Shown piece after piece: positions 42,782-52,241 of a stretch of DNA of 64,000 nucleotides. Both the position numbers and the translations under genes were made by a program. Below the pieces are notes generated by a model that did no database searches, had not been told where the DNA came from, and saw nothing but the letters and a program-made list of their open reading frames with translations. Origin of the DNA: Roseiarcus sp963784805 (GTDB lineage Bacteria > Pseudomonadota > Alphaproteobacteria > Rhizobiales > Beijerinckiaceae); contig CAWASR010000031.1 in the NCBI GenBank assembly GCA_963784805.1, positions 70,327-134,326 of the forward strand. The letters run 5' to 3'. How positions within the stretch are numbered: the stretch's first letter is position 1; each line of letters begins with the position of its first letter.

Positions 42782-45624
42782 GCGGCTCGCGGCTCGCGGA
42801 AGGCGGCGGGGTCGATCGCGGCCGATCGCTCGCCTTCACCTTCGACGGCAGGCCTCTTCTCGGGCTCGAGGGCGACAGCATCGCCTCGGCGCTGATCGCC
42901 AATGGCGTCAGAATCGTTGGCCGCAGCTTCAAATACCACCGTGCGCGCGGAATCTGGGGCGCGTGGACCGAGGAGCCGAACGCGATCGTCGACGTTACGC
43001 GCTCGGGCGCGACGACGCCGAACCTTCGCGCGACAACGGAGGCGCTGGAAAACGACATCGCCGTTCAGTCTGTCAACGCCGCGCCGACGGCCGCCGAGGA
43101 TCGCGCGGCGTTCGTCGACAAACTCTCGGCCTTCCTGCCGGCGGGATTTTATTACAAGACCTTCCTCTGGCCGCGCTGGGAGACATTTGAACCAACTATC
43201 CGCGCGATGGCCGGCCTCGGCCGCGTGGATCCGAGGAACCGCCCCCCGCCGGACAATTCACAGATCAACGCCCGCTGCGATCTGCTGGTCATCGGCGCCG
43301 GACCGGCGGGCCTCGCGGCGGCGAACGCCGCCGCCCGCTCCGGCCGCGTCGTGTTCCTCATCGACGATCACGCCGAACTCGGCGGGCGGCTGATCCATCG
43401 CGGCGGCGCGATCGATGGCGGGAGCTGGCGCGAATGGCCGCAGAGCGTCCGGGAGGCGATCGAGGCGAAAGGCGGGCGGGTGATGACGTCGACCACCGCC
43501 TACGGCGTCTATGACCATAGTCTCGTCTGCGCCTGGGAGCGGCGCGCGCCGCGGCCCGACGCGTTGTGGCGCATCAGGCCGAAGCGAATCGTCGTTGCGG
43601 CCGGCGCAATCGAGCGCCCGCTGGCGACCCCTGACAATGACCGCCCCGGCGTGATGTCGGCCGACGCGGCGCTCGTCTATCTCAGGGCCTTCGGCGTCCT
43701 GGTCGGCAGGCGCGTCGCGGTCGCAACCAACAACGACAGCGCCTATACGGTCGCAGAGGCGCTGGCCGAGGCCGGGGCGGATGTCGAAATTTTCGACACG
43801 AGACCGGACGGTCCGGTCACGGCGGTCCAGACGACGGCCAGCGTCGAGATCGAGGGCGTCGACGGCGCCTCTGGCGTCGAGGGCGTCCGCGTCGGCGGGC
43901 GGCGCCGCGATTTCGACGTCCTTCTGATGTCCGGCGGCTGGACGCCGACCGTCCATCTCTACGCCCAGGCGCGGGGCAAGCTGCGCTACGACGAGAGCCT
44001 TGCCGCGCTCGTGCCAAACAGCGTCGTCGAAAACATGACGGTCGCCGGCGCCGCCAACGGCGCTTTCACCCTCGATGAGGCCTTGCGCCAGGGCCACGTC
44101 GCGGGCGGCGGAGAGGGGCCGGCGCCGAACGCGCCGGCAGGGCGATATCGCGTCGCGGCCGCCTGGCCGAAGCCCAACGCCGAGGGCCGGCGCTGGATCG
44201 ACTTCCAGAACGACGTCACCCTGAGGGACGTCGCGCTGGCGGTGCGCGAGGGCTACGTCTCGGTCGAGCACCTCAAGCGCTACACGACGCTCGGCATGGC
44301 GACCGACCAGGGCAAGACCGCCAACCTCAACGGCCTCGCCGCCCTTGCCGCGCTGACCGGCCGCTCGATCGAGGAGACCGGGACGACGACCTATCGTCCG
44401 CCCTTCGTCTCCGTGCCGATGGGAGTCATCGGCGGACGGCGGCGCGGCGCGCTGCTCAATCCGCTGAAGCGGCTGCGGCTGGAGGCCGAGCACCGGTCCG
44501 CGGGCGCGCAGATGCGCGAATACGGCGGCTGGCTCAGGCCCGCCTGGTATGGGCCGGACGATCCCGAGCGCGCGATCGCGCGCGAGGCCGTGCGTGCGCG
44601 CGAAACGGTCGCGCTGTTCGACGGCTCCTCGCTCGGCAAGATCGAGATCATCGGCCCCGACGCCGCCAGGCTCGCCGACTTCAACAGCTACAACCGCCTG
44701 TCGAGCCTGAGGCCCGGCAAGATCCGTTATGGCCTCATGCTGTCGGAAAGCGGAATCGTGTTCGACGACGGGGTGACGCTGCGCCTGGCGGAGGACCGGT
44801 TCCTCGTCTCCTGTTCGTCGGGACACGCGGATCAAGTGCGCATGCGCCTCGAGCTCTGGCGGCAGGACCGCTTCGATCCGCGCCGCGTCTTCGTTCATGA
44901 CGCGACCGCGCAATGGGCGACGCTCACGGTCACCGGCCCCCGCGCCCGCGATCTGATCGCGGCCCTCGACCTCGGCGCGGCGCTCGACGATGAGAGCCTG
45001 CCGCACATGGCGTTCGCGATCGCCGCGTTCGAGGGCGCGCCGCTCAGGATCGCGCGCGTGAGCTTCACCGGCGACCGATCCTATGAGCTTTCCGTGCCGG
45101 CTGGCCGCGCCAGCGCCTTGCATTCGGCGATCGCCGGCAAGCTCGCCGCGTTCGGCGGCGGACTGCTCGGATTGGAGGCGCTGACGATCCTGCGGGCCGA
45201 GAAGGGCTATCTCATCGTCGGCAAGGACACCGACGGGACGACGATGCCGCACGATCTCGGCCTTGGCCGTCCGCGCGACGCGCGCGAGGACGAGTTTATC
45301 GGCAAGAGGTCGCTGTTCACGCCCGCGGCGAAGGACCGGGGCCGCAAGCAGTTGGCGGGCCTGAGCGTCGGGCCGGGCGAAACCCCGCTGCCGACCGGCG
45401 CCCATGCGGTCGACGGCGCCGGAAAGGCGCGCCGTTCGATCGGCTATGTGACGTCGAGCTGCATGAGCCCGGGCCTTGGCCGGCCGATCGCGCTCGGCCT
45501 GATCGAGGGCGGTCTGTCGCGCATCGGCGAGACGATCGCGATCTATCATCTGGGCGCGGAGCGGCGGGCGACGATCGCGCCGGCCGTCGCGTTCGATCCG
45601 GAGGGTAAGCGGCTCCATGCGTGA
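42778..45624 (+). CDS. soxA: Sarcosine oxidase subunit alpha
   Basis: Large subunit of 948 residues that carries NAD and the folate site. The N-terminal ferredoxin-like part (LAFTFDGRPLLGLEGDSIASAL) is followed by the NAD-binding domain (LLVIGAGPAGLAAANAAA near 165), a second Rossmann half (IVVAAGAIERP), and a C-terminal GcvT-like THF domain (from about 570, ALFDGSSLGKIEIIGPD). The length is slightly below the usual 970-1000. It overlaps soxG by 8 nt. Confidence 0.96.
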   Translation: MSGSRLAEGGGVDRGRSLAFTFDGRPLLGLEGDSIASALIANGVRIVGRSFKYHRARGIWGAWTEEPNAIVDVTRSGATTPNLRATTEALENDIAVQSVNAAPTAAEDRAAFVDKLSAFLPAGFYYKTFLWPRWETFEPTIRAMAGLGRVDPRNRPPPDNSQINARCDLLVIGAGPAGLAAANAAARSGRVVFLIDDHAELGGRLIHRGGAIDGGSWREWPQSVREAIEAKGGRVMTSTTAYGVYDHSLVCAWERRAPRPDALWRIRPKRIVVAAGAIERPLATPDNDRPGVMSADAALVYLRAFGVLVGRRVAVATNNDSAYTVAEALAEAGADVEIFDTRPDGPVTAVQTTASVEIEGVDGASGVEGVRVGGRRRDFDVLLMSGGWTPTVHLYAQARGKLRYDESLAALVPNSVVENMTVAGAANGAFTLDEALRQGHVAGGGEGPAPNAPAGRYRVAAAWPKPNAEGRRWIDFQNDVTLRDVALAVREGYVSVEHLKRYTTLGMATDQGKTANLNGLAALAALTGRSIEETGTTTYRPPFVSVPMGVIGGRRRGALLNPLKRLRLEAEHRSAGAQMREYGGWLRPAWYGPDDPERAIAREAVRARETVALFDGSSLGKIEIIGPDAARLADFNSYNRLSSLRPGKIRYGLMLSESGIVFDDGVTLRLAEDRFLVSCSSGHADQVRMRLELWRQDRFDPRRVFVHDATAQWATLTVTGPRARDLIAALDLGAALDDESLPHMAFAIAAFEGAPLRIARVSFTGDRSYELSVPAGRASALHSAIAGKLAAFGGGLLGLEALTILRAEKGYLIVGKDTDGTTMPHDLGLGRPRDAREDEFIGKRSLFTPAAKDRGRKQLAGLSVGPGETPLPTGAHAVDGAGKARRSIGYVTSSCMSPGLGRPIALGLIEGGLSRIGETIAIYHLGAERRATIAPAVAFDPEGKRLHA

Positions 45625-46126
45625 GATGAACTGGCGCCCGGCGCGGCGGACGGACGGGCTCGTCATCGACCGGCCGCGCCTCAGGGCGCGCGCGGTCAGC
45701 GGATGCGGCCAGACGCTGGTCTCGGGCGACCTCGAGGCCGCGATCGCCGCGCTCGCGCCGGGCGCGCCGACGCTCGGCCTCTTTTGCCGGGCGCCCGAGG
45801 GCGCGCATGCGCTGCGCATCGCCCGCGACCGCGCGCTTCTGGTGACGCCGGCGCCGCTCGGCGCGCTCGAGGGCTGGCGCGAAGGCTGGTGCGCGACCGG
45901 CCTCGACGACGGCTGGGCGGCGATCGACGTCGCGGGCGCCGACGCGGCCTCGGCGCTGGCGCAAGGAACCTCGGCCGACCTCGCCGCCGGTTCGCCCTCG
46001 GCGGCCGTCCTTTACGCGGGGTTCGCCTGCCTATTGGCGCGGACCGGCGACGGCTTCCGGCTGCACGTCGAGGCGCAATGGCTCGAAGCGCTTCTAACCT
46101 GGCTCGACGGGGCGTCAGTTCTGTGA
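45617..46126 (+). CDS. soxG: Sarcosine oxidase subunit gamma
   Basis: A 169-residue GcvT-like small subunit, the last in the order BDAG. It is weakly conserved as usual for this subunit: RPRLRARAVSGCGQTLVSGD near the start and WAAIDVAGADAASALAQG in the middle. Ala-rich with high GC. It ends the operon; no strong terminator follows, although CCCCGC-TCG-GCGGGG at 46187-46201 can form a short stem. Confidence 0.88.
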   Translation: MREMNWRPARRTDGLVIDRPRLRARAVSGCGQTLVSGDLEAAIAALAPGAPTLGLFCRAPEGAHALRIARDRALLVTPAPLGALEGWREGWCATGLDDGWAAIDVAGADAASALAQGTSADLAAGSPSAAVLYAGFACLLARTGDGFRLHVEAQWLEALLTWLDGASVL

Positions 46127-47258
46127 ACGACCCAATGTTTTCAATCGCTTGGGCGCGAAATTCTGCAACCTATAAACGCCCAGCGCCCCCGCTCGGCGGG
46201 GAAAGCAGGAGGGCGGCCGCCGCCCGCCGCGAGGGATAGCTCCGCAATTCAGGGGGAAGCCAGCGAAAGCAAAAGCGGAAGCAAAAGAAAACAAAATGGA
46301 AGTCAGGGAAAGTTAGAGGGAAGCAAAGGAAAGCTTTTTGTTTCCGCTAATCGAGACTTTTCAAGGGCTTATACGCGATTCCAAATAAAAAACTCTCTTT
46401 GCCGCTTGGCCCTCCTTACCTCCCTGCCCGTCCTTTCATCCTCCCGAGGCCCCAGACCCGATCTTTTAAGTTCCGCTAAGGGGCTGGCGCTATTTTTCAG
46501 TCGCGGATTTACGTCTTTTCAATCGCTTGCGGCGCCATTCGGCGCCGATTCGTCGACCGCGCGGCCCTCGCGAGACCCGTGAGCTGCGCTTCGCCCCCGG
46601 ATCATCCCCTAGAAGACGGGGCGGGACCGGGAGCCGGACTGGGCTTTGCTTTAAGACGTCTCGGCATGGGCGTCCGCACGGACCCGATTCCGGTTTCGAA
46701 TCCGAGTGGAGATGGCGCCAGCCCCAAACCATGCGGCTCTTGAGCCTCCCGATCTTTGGAATGGTAGCCTCCTCGGCAGCCTTACGCAACTCTCAATCGC
46801 CCGTCCATCCTTCCGAATGGCTTTTTATGTAGTCGTCGCTCGGCGCTCCGTCGTAAAAATCGAGGGCGTCGTTGTCTATCCGCCACCTTATTCTCCGCTC
46901 GCTACGTGCTTCGGCTGCCGACTGCTTAAGACTTCGCGCCCCGCAGCGTGTCAACTCGCCCGCATGAGGGCTTGAAGCGGTCGCTGCCCTCGGCGCGACA
47001 GGCGCGCGTTGATCAGCGACGAGGAGACCATAACACGGGTTCTGATTTTTTCAAAGAGATTGTCGCGGAAAAGTGATTTTCGAAAACGACGCCTCCCGCC
47101 AATGCCCCCGTCCGTCCGCGAACCCGGCAATCCGCTCGCGCCGCCCGTCCCTCAATTGACATGCCCCACCGGAGGGGCGCCGTCCACCGCTCCATCACCG
47201 CAATATCGAGTTAACAACCAATATTGTATGTGATTTATTTGCCGATACGCCGTCTCGC
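46127..47258. other. Gene-poor region with polypurine tract and direct repeat
   Basis: More than 1.1 kb without a credible gene. Notable contents are a polypurine tract of about 85 bases (46250-46333, with GGAAGC and AAAGC units), the 14-mer TTTTCAATCGCTTG present twice (46138-46151 and 46516-46529), and stretches of lower GC. Short frames at 46490-46975 on both strands match nothing I know. It looks like degenerated or inserted sequence. Confidence 0.5.
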
Positions 47259-47443
47259 CTATGCGCGCGGTAAGGTTCGCAGGAATTCACGAGTCCGAGC
47301 CGTATCGGGATGCTCGGGGCCGAGCGCCTTTTCATCGATCGTCAGCGCGCGCTCGAGGAGCGGTCGCGCCCCCGCAAAGTCGGCCCTGGTCCTGAAGCAA
47401 GACGGCGAGGTTGTTGAGGCTTGTCGCCGTAACGGGGTGCATA
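47259..47443 (-). pseudogene. Tetratricopeptide repeat protein remnant
   Basis: Minus-strand frames carry the kinesin-light-chain type TPR consensus: HPVTATSLNNLAVLLQDQG, then, after a +1 shift near 47390, DFAGARPLLERALTIDEKAL followed by GPEHPDTARTREFL and a stop. Both halves fit consecutive TPR_12-like repeats, but only about one and a half repeats remain and the 5' part of the gene is missing. Confidence 0.72.
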
Positions 47444-47721
47444 TGTCTATGTTTCCCACTGTTTTGCGGCGCAAACTCGTTTGGCGGCGTTTCCCTACGC
47501 TGCCGGCTTGCGGGCGGGAGACGCCTCGCGTTTGGCGACTCGCGAACGATCATCATGCGACGGCGATTGACGGCCTCGACAAGAAACTTCTCGTGGCTGG
47601 GAAAATTCTCGATCTTCCCGTCTGCTTGGGGATAGAAAGCATGTGATCGCCGCGCCGGCCGGCGCACGCCGCCTTGCGGAACGGCGCCGGAGCCGCGGCG
47701 GGCGGGGAGGAGAGGCAAGTG

Positions 47722-48534
47722 ATGGCGCAGGACGCGGATGAGCCGGTCGGGATCGAACTGCCGAAGTCGCTGAAGGCGACGCGGCGCGGGCCAATCGCCC
47801 ATCTGCGCCTCGCGCGCTCCGAGAAGCGCAACGCCCTCGACGACAGGACCGTGCTGGGGCTGGAGACGTTCTTCACTTTCCTGCCGAACGACATCGGCGC
47901 CGTCGTGCTGACCGGCGAGGGCCAGCATTTCTCGGCCGGGCTCGACCTGTCCGAGGTCGCCGGCGAACACGAGCCGCTCGAGGGCGTGCTTCATTCGCGG
48001 ATGTGGCACCGCGCCTTCGAGACGATCCAGTTCGGGCGCGTGCCAGTCATCGCGGCGCTGCACGGCGCGGTGGTCGGCGGCGGCCTCGAGCTTGCGGCCT
48101 CGACCCATATCCGGGTCGCCGAGCGCTCGACTTATTACGGCCTGCCCGAGGGCCGGCGCGGCATTTTTCTCGGCGGCGGCGGATCGGTCAGGATCGCGCG
48201 CCTGATCGGGGTCGCGCGGGTCCAGGACATGATGCTGACCGGGCGCACGCTCAGCGCCGAGGAGGGCCATCTCGCCGGCGCGACCCAATATCTGGTCGAC
48301 GACGGCAAGGGGCTCGAAAAGGCGATGGAGCTCGCAGCCAAGGCGGCCGCCAACACCGCGACCACCAATTTCGCGGTCCTGCATGCGCTGCCGCGCATTT
48401 TCGAGAGCGACCCGGCGAGCGGGCTCCTGACCGAGTCGCTGATGGCGGCGATCGCCGAGATCGGCCCGGAGGCGAAGGCGCGGCTGAAGGATTTTTTGGA
48501 GAAGCGCGCGGCCAAGGTGACGCGCCAGAGCTGA
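47722..48534 (+). CDS. Enoyl-CoA hydratase/isomerase (crotonase) family protein
   Basis: A 270-residue crotonase-fold protein. CoA-binding and oxyanion-hole segments are present: SEKRNALDDRTV, GEGQHFSAGLDLSEV and AALHGAVVGGGLELAASTHI. The position of the two catalytic glutamates of true hydratases is not clear, with TYYGLPEGRRGIFLGGGGSV in the second region carrying a Glu. It might act in fatty or aromatic acid beta-oxidation. ATG 47722 follows GGGGAGGAGAGG. No operon partner is adjacent on the same strand. Confidence 0.88.
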   Translation: MAQDADEPVGIELPKSLKATRRGPIAHLRLARSEKRNALDDRTVLGLETFFTFLPNDIGAVVLTGEGQHFSAGLDLSEVAGEHEPLEGVLHSRMWHRAFETIQFGRVPVIAALHGAVVGGGLELAASTHIRVAERSTYYGLPEGRRGIFLGGGGSVRIARLIGVARVQDMMLTGRTLSAEEGHLAGATQYLVDDGKGLEKAMELAAKAAANTATTNFAVLHALPRIFESDPASGLLTESLMAAIAEIGPEAKARLKDFLEKRAAKVTRQS

Positions 48535-48736
48535 ACGCCGGGGAGCATGGAGGCTTCAAGCCGAATGCGCAGCCGCGATCGACGATGGCGAAGTCAAACT
48601 CCGACGAAGGCCCGGCAGGAAGTTCCCGCCTCGAGGAAGGAATGACCGCTGTGACGGGCAAGCGATCAGACGGACCGCCGCTTCCCTGACGCCGCCCAAC
48701 GCCAGTCGCATTTTGCGCCAGCGGCGCTCGCGTGCG

Positions 48737-49177
48737 TCAGCGGCTCCGGGCGGCGATCATCGCGTCGCGCAGCACGCTGACCTCCTCGCGCGACTGCTGC
48801 CACCGCCACACCATCACGTCCCGGATCGAAAGCATGCCAGCGAGCTTGGCGCCGTCCATGACCGGCAAATGGCGAATGCGGTGCTTGTGCATCAGCTTCT
48901 CCGCCTCGAGCATGGGCTGATCGAGCGCGCAGGTCACGACTTCGCGAGTCATCAGATCGCGAACGTGCCGGTCGGCCAGCCGGGCGCCGTCCTGGGCGAA
49001 GGCGCGCACGACGTCGCGCTCGGAAATGATTCCGACCAGCGCTCCGTTGGCGTCGCAGACCGGGAAGGCGCCGATGTTGAGCAAACTCAGCCGTTTGCAG
49101 ATCGACACGATCGATTCGTCGGGAATGCAGGTCGCGAGAACCTGCTGGTTCGATTTGAGCACGTCCGAAACCCGCAT
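48737..49177 (-). CDS. Tandem CBS domain protein
   Basis: A 146-residue protein made of two CBS domains (about 8-60 and 75-130), which usually bind adenosine nucleotides such as AMP or ATP and act as sensors. Typical segments are LLNIGAFPVCDANGALVGII with SERDVVR, and HRIRHLPVMDGAKLAGMLSI followed by RDV. The ATG at 49177 (MRVSDVLK) follows GGAGGACC; upstream in-frame codons to 49492 belong to other sequence. The partner is unknown. Confidence 0.9.
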   Translation of the reverse strand: MRVSDVLKSNQQVLATCIPDESIVSICKRLSLLNIGAFPVCDANGALVGIISERDVVRAFAQDGARLADRHVRDLMTREVVTCALDQPMLEAEKLMHKHRIRHLPVMDGAKLAGMLSIRDVMVWRWQQSREEVSVLRDAMIAARSR

Positions 49178-49254
49178 GAAGGTCCTCCAGCCATAGGTTT
49201 GGTCTTCAGTGTGCCGGCGGAGTTGGTCTGAAACAAGGCCCGGGCCGGCAAGCG

Positions 49255-49534
49255 TCAGCCTAACAGCGGTTCGCCCGGCGGCGGAGAAGAATTTTCTCGA
49301 AAAAAGCGCGCGGCCGGACTGAGCGCAGGCAAACGCGTGAATAGCCATCCGGCGAGCGCCGCATTGACCTGAGTCGGCATCTCCTTCGCCATCCAGTGGC
49401 CTGAGGAAACGACGACTTCCGTCGGATCGGCGCAATGCGCTCGCATCGGTTCGGCGAGGCGGGAATCGATCGTCTCGCGCACATCCCGCCATTCGATCCG
49501 TGACAATTCGAGCTTCGGCCTGTGCGGCGCGCAG
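49255..49534 (-). pseudogene. Alpha/beta hydrolase C-terminal fragment
   Basis: About 90 codons that read like the end of an epoxide-hydrolase-type alpha/beta hydrolase: ADPTEVVVSSGHWMAKEMPT followed by QVNAALAGWLFTRLPAL. SGHW contains the catalytic histidine of that family. No nucleophile region is present because the aldehyde dehydrogenase gene ends immediately upstream at 49535. It is therefore a 5'-deleted remnant. Confidence 0.68.
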
Positions 49535-50989
49535 TCACCCATGCCACGCCGCGACCGTTTTGAGCGTCGAGAAGCCGTAGAGCGCCTCGAAGCCCTTTTC
49601 GCGGCCGTGCCCCGATTTGCCGACGCCGCCGAAGGGCAGTTCGACGCCGCCGCCGGCGCCGTAATTGTTGAGAAACACCTGGCCGGCGCGGAGCGCCCGG
49701 GCGAGCCGCATCTGCCGTCCGCCGTCCGCCGTCCAGACCCCGGCGACCAAGCCGTAACCGGTCCCATTGGCGATGGCGACCGCATCGGCCTCGTCGTCGA
49801 AAGGAATGACGACCTGGACCGGCCCGAAGATTTCCTCCTGGGCCAGACGATGATCGCGCGACACGTTCGAGAACAGGGTTGGCCGGACATAATGCCCCCC
49901 GGCCGGCGCGTCCGCGACGATTGCGCCCCGGGCCGCGACCGTCAAATCGCCGCCCTCGGCGATGAACCCGCCGACGATCGCCTTCTGCCGCGCCGAGATC
50001 AGCGGACCGACATCGAAGTCCTGGTCCGCCGGGCCGACGCGCAGGGCCGCATAGCGCTCCGCCATGCGCTCGACGACTTGCCCATAGCACGAACGCTCGA
50101 CCAGAATGCGCGAGGCGGCGGAGCAGGTCTGGCCGGCGTTCTGGACGCCCGCGTTGACGAGGAACGGTAGGGCCCGCCCGAGATCGGCGTCGGCGAAGAC
50201 GAGCTGCGGCGACTTGCCGCCGAGTTCGAGCGTCACCGGCGCGACATGGCGCGCCGCGGCCGCCTGAACCAGCACGCCGACGGCGACCGAACCGGTGAAG
50301 GAAAGATGCCGCACCCCGGGGCAGCTGGCGAGCGCCGCGCCCGCTTCCTCGCCGAGGCCCGGCACGACATTGAGCGCCCCGTCGGGAAAGCCGGCTTCCC
50401 GCGCCAGATCGGCGAGCGCAAGCGAGGTGAGGCAAGCCTCCTCGGCCGGTTTGAGCACGCAGGCGTTGCCCATCGCGAGCGCCGCGCCGATGGTGCGTCC
50501 GGCGATCTGCATCGGATAGTTCCATGGAACGATATGGCCGGTGACCCCATGCGGCTCGCGCAAAGTGTAGACGGTGTAGCCGTCGAGATAGGGGATGGTC
50601 TCGCCCATCACTTTGTCGGCCGCGCCGGCGTAGAATTCCATGTAGCGCGCCATCGCCATCGCATCCGCGCGCCCTTGCTTCAGCGGCTTGCCGACGTCGA
50701 TCGCTTCGATCCGCGCCAGGTCCTCGACCCGGGCGAGGATCAAATCGGCGAGCCGCGCCAGCAGGCGGCCGCGCTCGGTCGCGGTGAGGCGTCCCCAGGG
50801 GCCTGCCAGCGCGCGCTCCGCCGCATCGACCGCCGCCTCGATATCGGCGCTTCCGCCGCGGGCGATGGAACCGATTTCGACCCCGCGCGACGGGTCCTCG
50901 ACCGGCAGACGCGCCCCCGATCGCGCCTCGACCCAGCGCCCGCCGATGAAACACTTGTCGACCTCGAACCAGGCGAGCTTGGAGGTCAT
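49535..50989 (-). CDS. NAD(P)-dependent aldehyde dehydrogenase
   Basis: A 484-residue class 1/2-like aldehyde dehydrogenase. Motifs are complete: PWNYPMQ, SFTGSVAVG, LELGGKSPQ (general base Glu), NAGQTCSAAS (nucleophile) and the C-terminal ELPFGGVGKSGHGREKG. The length is normal. Its ATG overlaps the stop of the MetE-like gene by 4 nt, indicating a shared transcript. The substrate cannot be told; betaine aldehyde-like substrates are possible given nearby demethylation genes, but that is speculative. Confidence 0.92.
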   Translation of the reverse strand: MTSKLAWFEVDKCFIGGRWVEARSGARLPVEDPSRGVEIGSIARGGSADIEAAVDAAERALAGPWGRLTATERGRLLARLADLILARVEDLARIEAIDVGKPLKQGRADAMAMARYMEFYAGAADKVMGETIPYLDGYTVYTLREPHGVTGHIVPWNYPMQIAGRTIGAALAMGNACVLKPAEEACLTSLALADLAREAGFPDGALNVVPGLGEEAGAALASCPGVRHLSFTGSVAVGVLVQAAAARHVAPVTLELGGKSPQLVFADADLGRALPFLVNAGVQNAGQTCSAASRILVERSCYGQVVERMAERYAALRVGPADQDFDVGPLISARQKAIVGGFIAEGGDLTVAARGAIVADAPAGGHYVRPTLFSNVSRDHRLAQEEIFGPVQVVIPFDDEADAVAIANGTGYGLVAGVWTADGGRQMRLARALRAGQVFLNNYGAGGGVELPFGGVGKSGHGREKGFEALYGFSTLKTVAAWHG

Positions 50990-52122
50990 GGATCTCGCGT
51001 TCCGCCCCAGTCCTCGCCCCAGACCTCCCCGACGATCTCGACCAGGCGCGCGAGCTTGATCCACTGGTCCGCCTCTTCGAGGTCGTTTCCGTGCGCGGTC
51101 GATGAAAAGCCGCACTGGTGGCTGAGCGCGCATTGGCTCAAGGCGACGTATTTTGTCGCCTCCTCGATGCGACGCTTGACGACGTCCTTCGGTTCGGCCT
51201 CGGCGCGTTTGGAGCTCATGAGGCCGAGCACGATGGTCGCGCTCTTGGGCGCAAAACGGAGCGGCGCGAAATCGCCCGAGCGCTCGTCGTCGTATTCGAG
51301 AAAAAAGCCGTCGATCTTCATCTCGTTGAGCAGGATTTCGGCGACCGGCTCGTAGCCGCCCTGCGCCACCCACGCGCTCTTGAAATTGCCGCGGCAAAGA
51401 TGGACGCAGACCGTCATGTCGTCCGGCCGGTCGCGGATCGAATCGTTGATGAGCTTGCAATAGAGACGCGTCAGCGCGTCCGGGTCGTCGCCGCGCGCCT
51501 TGGTGCGCTCGCGAATGGCGGGATCGCACAGATAGGCGAGGTTGGTGTCGTCGAACTGCAGGTAGCGGCAGCCGCGCGCCGCAAGATCGGCGACCTCGGC
51601 CCGATAGGCGGCGGTCAGATCGTCGTAGAAGTCCTCAAGGCGCGGGTAGACAGCCTCGCTGATCGCCTCGCGCCCGCCGCGGAAATGCAGCATCGAGGGC
51701 GCCGGGATGCAGACTTTCGGCATGCGGGTGGTCGTCGACTTCAGGAAATCGAAATCCGGCCCCTGGATCGGCGCCAAATGCCTGATCCTGCTCCCGACAT
51801 GCATCGTCGGCGGTTTGAAGCCGACCTCGGTCCCGTCGTTCTTGCGGAATGTCGCGACGAATTCGCCGTAACGGGTCTCGACGCCTTCCAGGCGCTCGAG
51901 GAAATCGACGTGAAAAAAGGTGCGGCGGAACTCGCCGTCAGTGATCCCCTTCAGCCCGACACTCTCCTGCGCATGCACGACCTCGCGGATGCACTCGTCC
52001 TCGATCGCATGAAGATCATTTGCCGCAAGTCCGCCGCCGGCGAACCGCTCGCGCGCCTCCCGGAGGCGCTCGGGCCGAAGATAACTGCCGACATGGTCGG
52101 CGCGGAACGGCGGACGGGACAT
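50986..52122 (-). CDS. MetE-like methyltransferase, catalytic domain only
   Basis: A 378-residue protein corresponding to the C-terminal, zinc-binding half of cobalamin-independent methionine synthase. It shows the start FRADHVGSYLRP, zinc ligands in CVHLCRGN (His and Cys), the Glu region FFLEYDDERSGDF and a further Cys in LSHQCGFSS. The N-terminal domain of full MetE (about 750 residues) is absent, as in the family of short MetE-like methyltransferases. The methyl donor and acceptor are unknown. ATG at 52122 follows GAGGGAGGAG. Translationally coupled to the aldehyde dehydrogenase. Confidence 0.88.
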   Translation of the reverse strand: MSRPPFRADHVGSYLRPERLREARERFAGGGLAANDLHAIEDECIREVVHAQESVGLKGITDGEFRRTFFHVDFLERLEGVETRYGEFVATFRKNDGTEVGFKPPTMHVGSRIRHLAPIQGPDFDFLKSTTTRMPKVCIPAPSMLHFRGGREAISEAVYPRLEDFYDDLTAAYRAEVADLAARGCRYLQFDDTNLAYLCDPAIRERTKARGDDPDALTRLYCKLINDSIRDRPDDMTVCVHLCRGNFKSAWVAQGGYEPVAEILLNEMKIDGFFLEYDDERSGDFAPLRFAPKSATIVLGLMSSKRAEAEPKDVVKRRIEEATKYVALSQCALSHQCGFSSTAHGNDLEEADQWIKLARLVEIVGEVWGEDWGGTRDP

Positions 52123-52241
52123 CGGCTCCTCCCTCGGGCGCATTGTAAAGCGCGCGGGACCAATGCTCTCACGTCGTCGAACGCTTTGGCAACTGGGGAC
52201 TTTGGCGCGTCGCGGGGACGGCGCACGGGAGAGAAGCGCCT

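Noticed and set aside
43258..45819. 853-codon minus-strand frame opposite soxA
   Set aside because: Antisense shadow; soxA is well supported in the other strand.
52123..52241. SAM or cobalamin riboswitch before the MetE-like gene
   Set aside because: The 119 bp gap shows no conserved riboswitch core or matching stems that I can recognise.
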